Positions 62,068-64,000 of a DNA stretch of 64,000 nt are shown here, piece by piece. The notes under the pieces were generated by a model that was not told where the DNA came from, searched no databases, and saw only the letters and a program-made list of their open reading frames with translations. A program made the translations under genes and the position numbers. The stretch's first letter is position 1. Each line of letters starts with the position of its first letter. The DNA comes from JABFRJ01 sp031374735 (GTDB lineage Bacteria; Pseudomonadota; Alphaproteobacteria; Rhizobiales; Hyphomicrobiaceae): positions 5,810 to 69,809 of the forward strand of contig JANMGQ010000066.1 of NCBI GenBank assembly GCA_031374735.1, read 5' to 3'.

Positions 62068-62290
62068 ATACCAGCGGCCAGAATTAGTGACGGATGCGCC
62101 TCCCCTCAACTGTCATGGCCGGCCTTGTGCCGGCCACCCATTCTGCAACGCACGGAGCTGGTTGCCATCATGTTGAAATGGCTCAGCACCCCAGTGACCG
62201 TCGCGCTCGTTTCGCGATGAGTGGCCGGGACAAGCCCGGCCATGACAGTGGGAGGGGAGGTCGTCAGTCAGAAATTTTGCTCGCCGGTAT
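62068..62290. repeat. intergenic repeat, copy C
   Basis: The left end reads ATACCAGCGGCCAGAATTAG, and the right end on the other strand reads ATACCGGCGAGCAAAATTTC, matching copies A and B. The interior is different again: GTCATGGCCGG...CCGGCCATGAC arms flank a sequence with no homology to the other two cores. Total length is 223 bases. The right end touches the stop codon of the NTF2-like gene: its TGA ends in the first base of the terminal repeat. Confidence 0.72.
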
Positions 62291-63570
62291 CACTCATCAA
62301 AGATCGGCACGCCATCTTCCCAACGCAGGAACCGTCCGGTCTTGACCGGTGGCTCCTTGGCGGCAGGTTTGGGCAATGCCTTTACAAGTGCAGCCGGTTT
62401 CGTTGGCGGCTCGGGCTTTGCCCGTGGCTCGACTTTGACTTTGGTCGGCAAGTCGTGCCGAGGCGGCTTTGGCAGCGCAGCCGTGCGTGGCTCTGGCGAA
62501 GTTGACACAGGTGATGCCGGCACAGGTGAAGCTGGCGCGCGCTGCGCAAATCCTGCCACGGCAGGCTTCGCCGCCGAGATCTCACGCTGCTTGGACGGCG
62601 CCGACGGGAGCACCGCTGCTTCGCCAGCCAGTCGCAACACGTCAATTGCTGGCGGCGGCGATGGTAGTGTGAACTGTGCTGCGGGCACAGCGATCACGAT
62701 CGGTGGCAACTTTGTCGCGGCCAGCTGTGGCACGGGCAGTTTTGCGGCAAGCATCGGAACGGATGGCACCACTTCAGCGTCGGCCCCCGCCGTCGAAGGC
62801 ATCTCGACTGTCGGCGCAGATAGACCCAACGAATACGCCATGCGCGGGATCGTGATGTCGCGCTTGGCAATCATCTGGCGCGCCAGATCCATCAGTTGAT
62901 CAAGGGCTGCGTGGTCGATGGCCACCACCGGTTCGGTCACCAGCGGTCGCTGTCCTGTCAGGATCACTGGTCCCGAAGCCGGCAATTGGAGCGCCGGTGG
63001 CGGTAGTGTGATGCTCGGTGTCGAAGCTGGCGGATTTGCGCCCGTCACAACGCGCGCGGCCGACGCGCTCTCAGGTTTCAAATCCAGCGATGGCGGCCCA
63101 TCCTGAAGCTCCTGGTGATGGTGCACGATCAGCCACCGCTCACCGAAACGCGCGTACGAGAGCGAAAAGCGCGTTGTAAACGATCGTGTTTGGCGGCCGT
63201 CCATCGACAGAGACAGTGCTTCTGCTCCAGTGGCGCCGAGGAGACCACAGTCTGTCCGCACAACGCGCTCCAGTGGCACCACTGACGGCCGCCGCTGCAG
63301 GAACGACGAGTAGTATCCGGCGATCTCGGCACGTCCGAGCCGGACGGACGCTGCGCCAGGGCCCATCAGGATGGCATCCGGCGAATAGAGGCTGGTGAGG
63401 GCCTCAACGTCACCCTGGCGCAGCAGATCGGCATAGCCCGCATACAATGCGCGCACCTCCTCACTGGTGGCGCTCGAGCAGCCGCGATCCTCCGCCTCGT
63501 TGGGGGTCGAAAAGCCCGCCACGGCAACCAGCACAGTGGCAGCGGCAAGCCAGAAATGAGATCCACGCAT
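62290..63570 (-). CDS. secreted SnoaL/NTF2-like protein with long proline-rich tail
   Basis: A protein of about 426 residues with a signal peptide (FWLAAATVLVAVAGFS). Residues about 35-150 form an NTF2/SnoaL-like domain: YADLLRQGDVEALTSLYSPD, then GRAEIAGYYSSFLQRRPSVV and ERWLIVHHHQELQ. The remaining 270 residues are proline/alanine/lysine-rich and probably disordered, with a charged end. NTF2-like domains bind small molecules or form dimers; no activity can be assigned. ATG at 63570 places the signal peptide properly. The stop lies at the edge of repeat copy C. Confidence 0.72.
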   Translation of the reverse strand: MRGSHFWLAAATVLVAVAGFSTPNEAEDRGCSSATSEEVRALYAGYADLLRQGDVEALTSLYSPDAILMGPGAASVRLGRAEIAGYYSSFLQRRPSVVPLERVVRTDCGLLGATGAEALSLSMDGRQTRSFTTRFSLSYARFGERWLIVHHHQELQDGPPSLDLKPESASAARVVTGANPPASTPSITLPPPALQLPASGPVILTGQRPLVTEPVVAIDHAALDQLMDLARQMIAKRDITIPRMAYSLGLSAPTVEMPSTAGADAEVVPSVPMLAAKLPVPQLAATKLPPIVIAVPAAQFTLPSPPPAIDVLRLAGEAAVLPSAPSKQREISAAKPAVAGFAQRAPASPVPASPVSTSPEPRTAALPKPPRHDLPTKVKVEPRAKPEPPTKPAALVKALPKPAAKEPPVKTGRFLRWEDGVPIFDE

Positions 63571-64000
63571 CAAGGCCTCGGGCACGTCAGCGGTCGCATG
63601 TGTTTCGGCAACTGCGTGGCCGCTAACATGAGTCGCGCCAGCACCATGTGTGGCATCAGGCGATGTGCACGGTCATCGTTTCATCCGGACGCGCCGGCCC
63701 GCCGTTTGATGCCGACAGCGGCCTTTACTCTCGGAAAACCCATGCAACACACCATCACCGACAGACGGCTGCCTGTGCCGCTCGCTGTGCTGCAACCGCG
63801 GCGATTGTGGTCAAACGCGATCAATGTGACGATATGGTTAACGCGCGCGGCCAACAAAAAGCGGCGAAGCGGACGGATGCCCGGTTTCGATGGGCGGTCG
63901 GCGTGCAACGTTCGGCCTGTTGCTTCGATCAACGTGATCGAAACTCACCTGTTCCATGCACGGTCCGCCACCCGCCCTGCCGGATGCCGGGGTGTCTGAC
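63571..64000. other. terminal region of about 430 bases, no gene supported
   Basis: Open frames on both strands (for example plus-strand from 63742, minus-strand 63932-63681) lack family motifs and good ribosome binding sites. The NTF2-like gene's promoter probably lies here. A less GC-rich patch occurs near 63800-63870. Confidence 0.4.

Overview
The window is GC-rich chromosomal DNA, densely packed on both strands, with no rRNA, tRNA, CRISPR array, insertion sequence or phage gene that I can recognise. The gene set points to an alphaproteobacterium, most likely of the Hyphomicrobiales. The indications are a short prolyl-tRNA synthetase without the editing insertion, a short Hfq, a bare cpaC-like pilus-assembly domain protein, a PhoD-type phosphatase, MgtE, and several Bug, LivJ and sugar-type solute-binding proteins. 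The genus cannot be told from the sequence.

Layout. 1-9.7 kb holds amino-acid and phosphonate enzymes and cell maintenance: a truncated HisC-like aminotransferase at the edge, a PhnW-type transaminase, a PIN-domain protein, an Asp/Glu racemase homologue, an AlaC-type aminotransferase, a trans-sulfuration enzyme, a TauE/SafE permease, MepA and RadA. 10.2-18.5 kb is a leftward run of nine tightly spaced genes: SdhC-like membrane protein, Gfo/Idh/MocA oxidoreductase, FrdA/SdhA-like flavoprotein, HicB, HicA, class I fumarase/tartrate dehydratase alpha and beta, a ThDP enzyme and a CaiB-type CoA-transferase. A LivJ-type binding protein lies just upstream. This is the best candidate for an undescribed system: a catabolic operon for an organic acid with a toxin-antitoxin pair translationally coupled inside it.

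20-44 kb is mostly housekeeping: FolC, a CorC-type transporter, a PhnZ-like HD oxygenase, Hfq, ProS, a double ABC ATPase, MetG, a secreted trypsin-like protease overlapping an FHA membrane protein, a Sel1-type protein, a GT-C membrane glycosyltransferase, TruB, prephenate dehydratase, and homogentisate dioxygenase with a divergent MarR regulator. 44-53 kb carries PhoD, an EamA exporter, a carboxymuconolactone-decarboxylase-like protein, MgtE, a Bug-type protein, a CoA-transferase beta subunit without its alpha, a hydrolase, a SulP permease and a pilus-assembly domain protein. 53.6-58.9 kb is a rightward operon of PaaG-like isomerase, PaaI-like thioesterase, ArsR regulator and a molybdenum hydroxylase made of a fused FeS-Mo subunit plus an FAD subunit. 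The last part holds a DUF2147 protein, a ribosomal protein L19 with an unusual insertion and C-terminal extension, a sugar-type binding protein and a secreted NTF2-like protein.

Three intergenic regions carry members of one repeat family: related terminal inverted repeats around different palindromic cores. One of them supplies the last codons and stop of a neighbouring gene.
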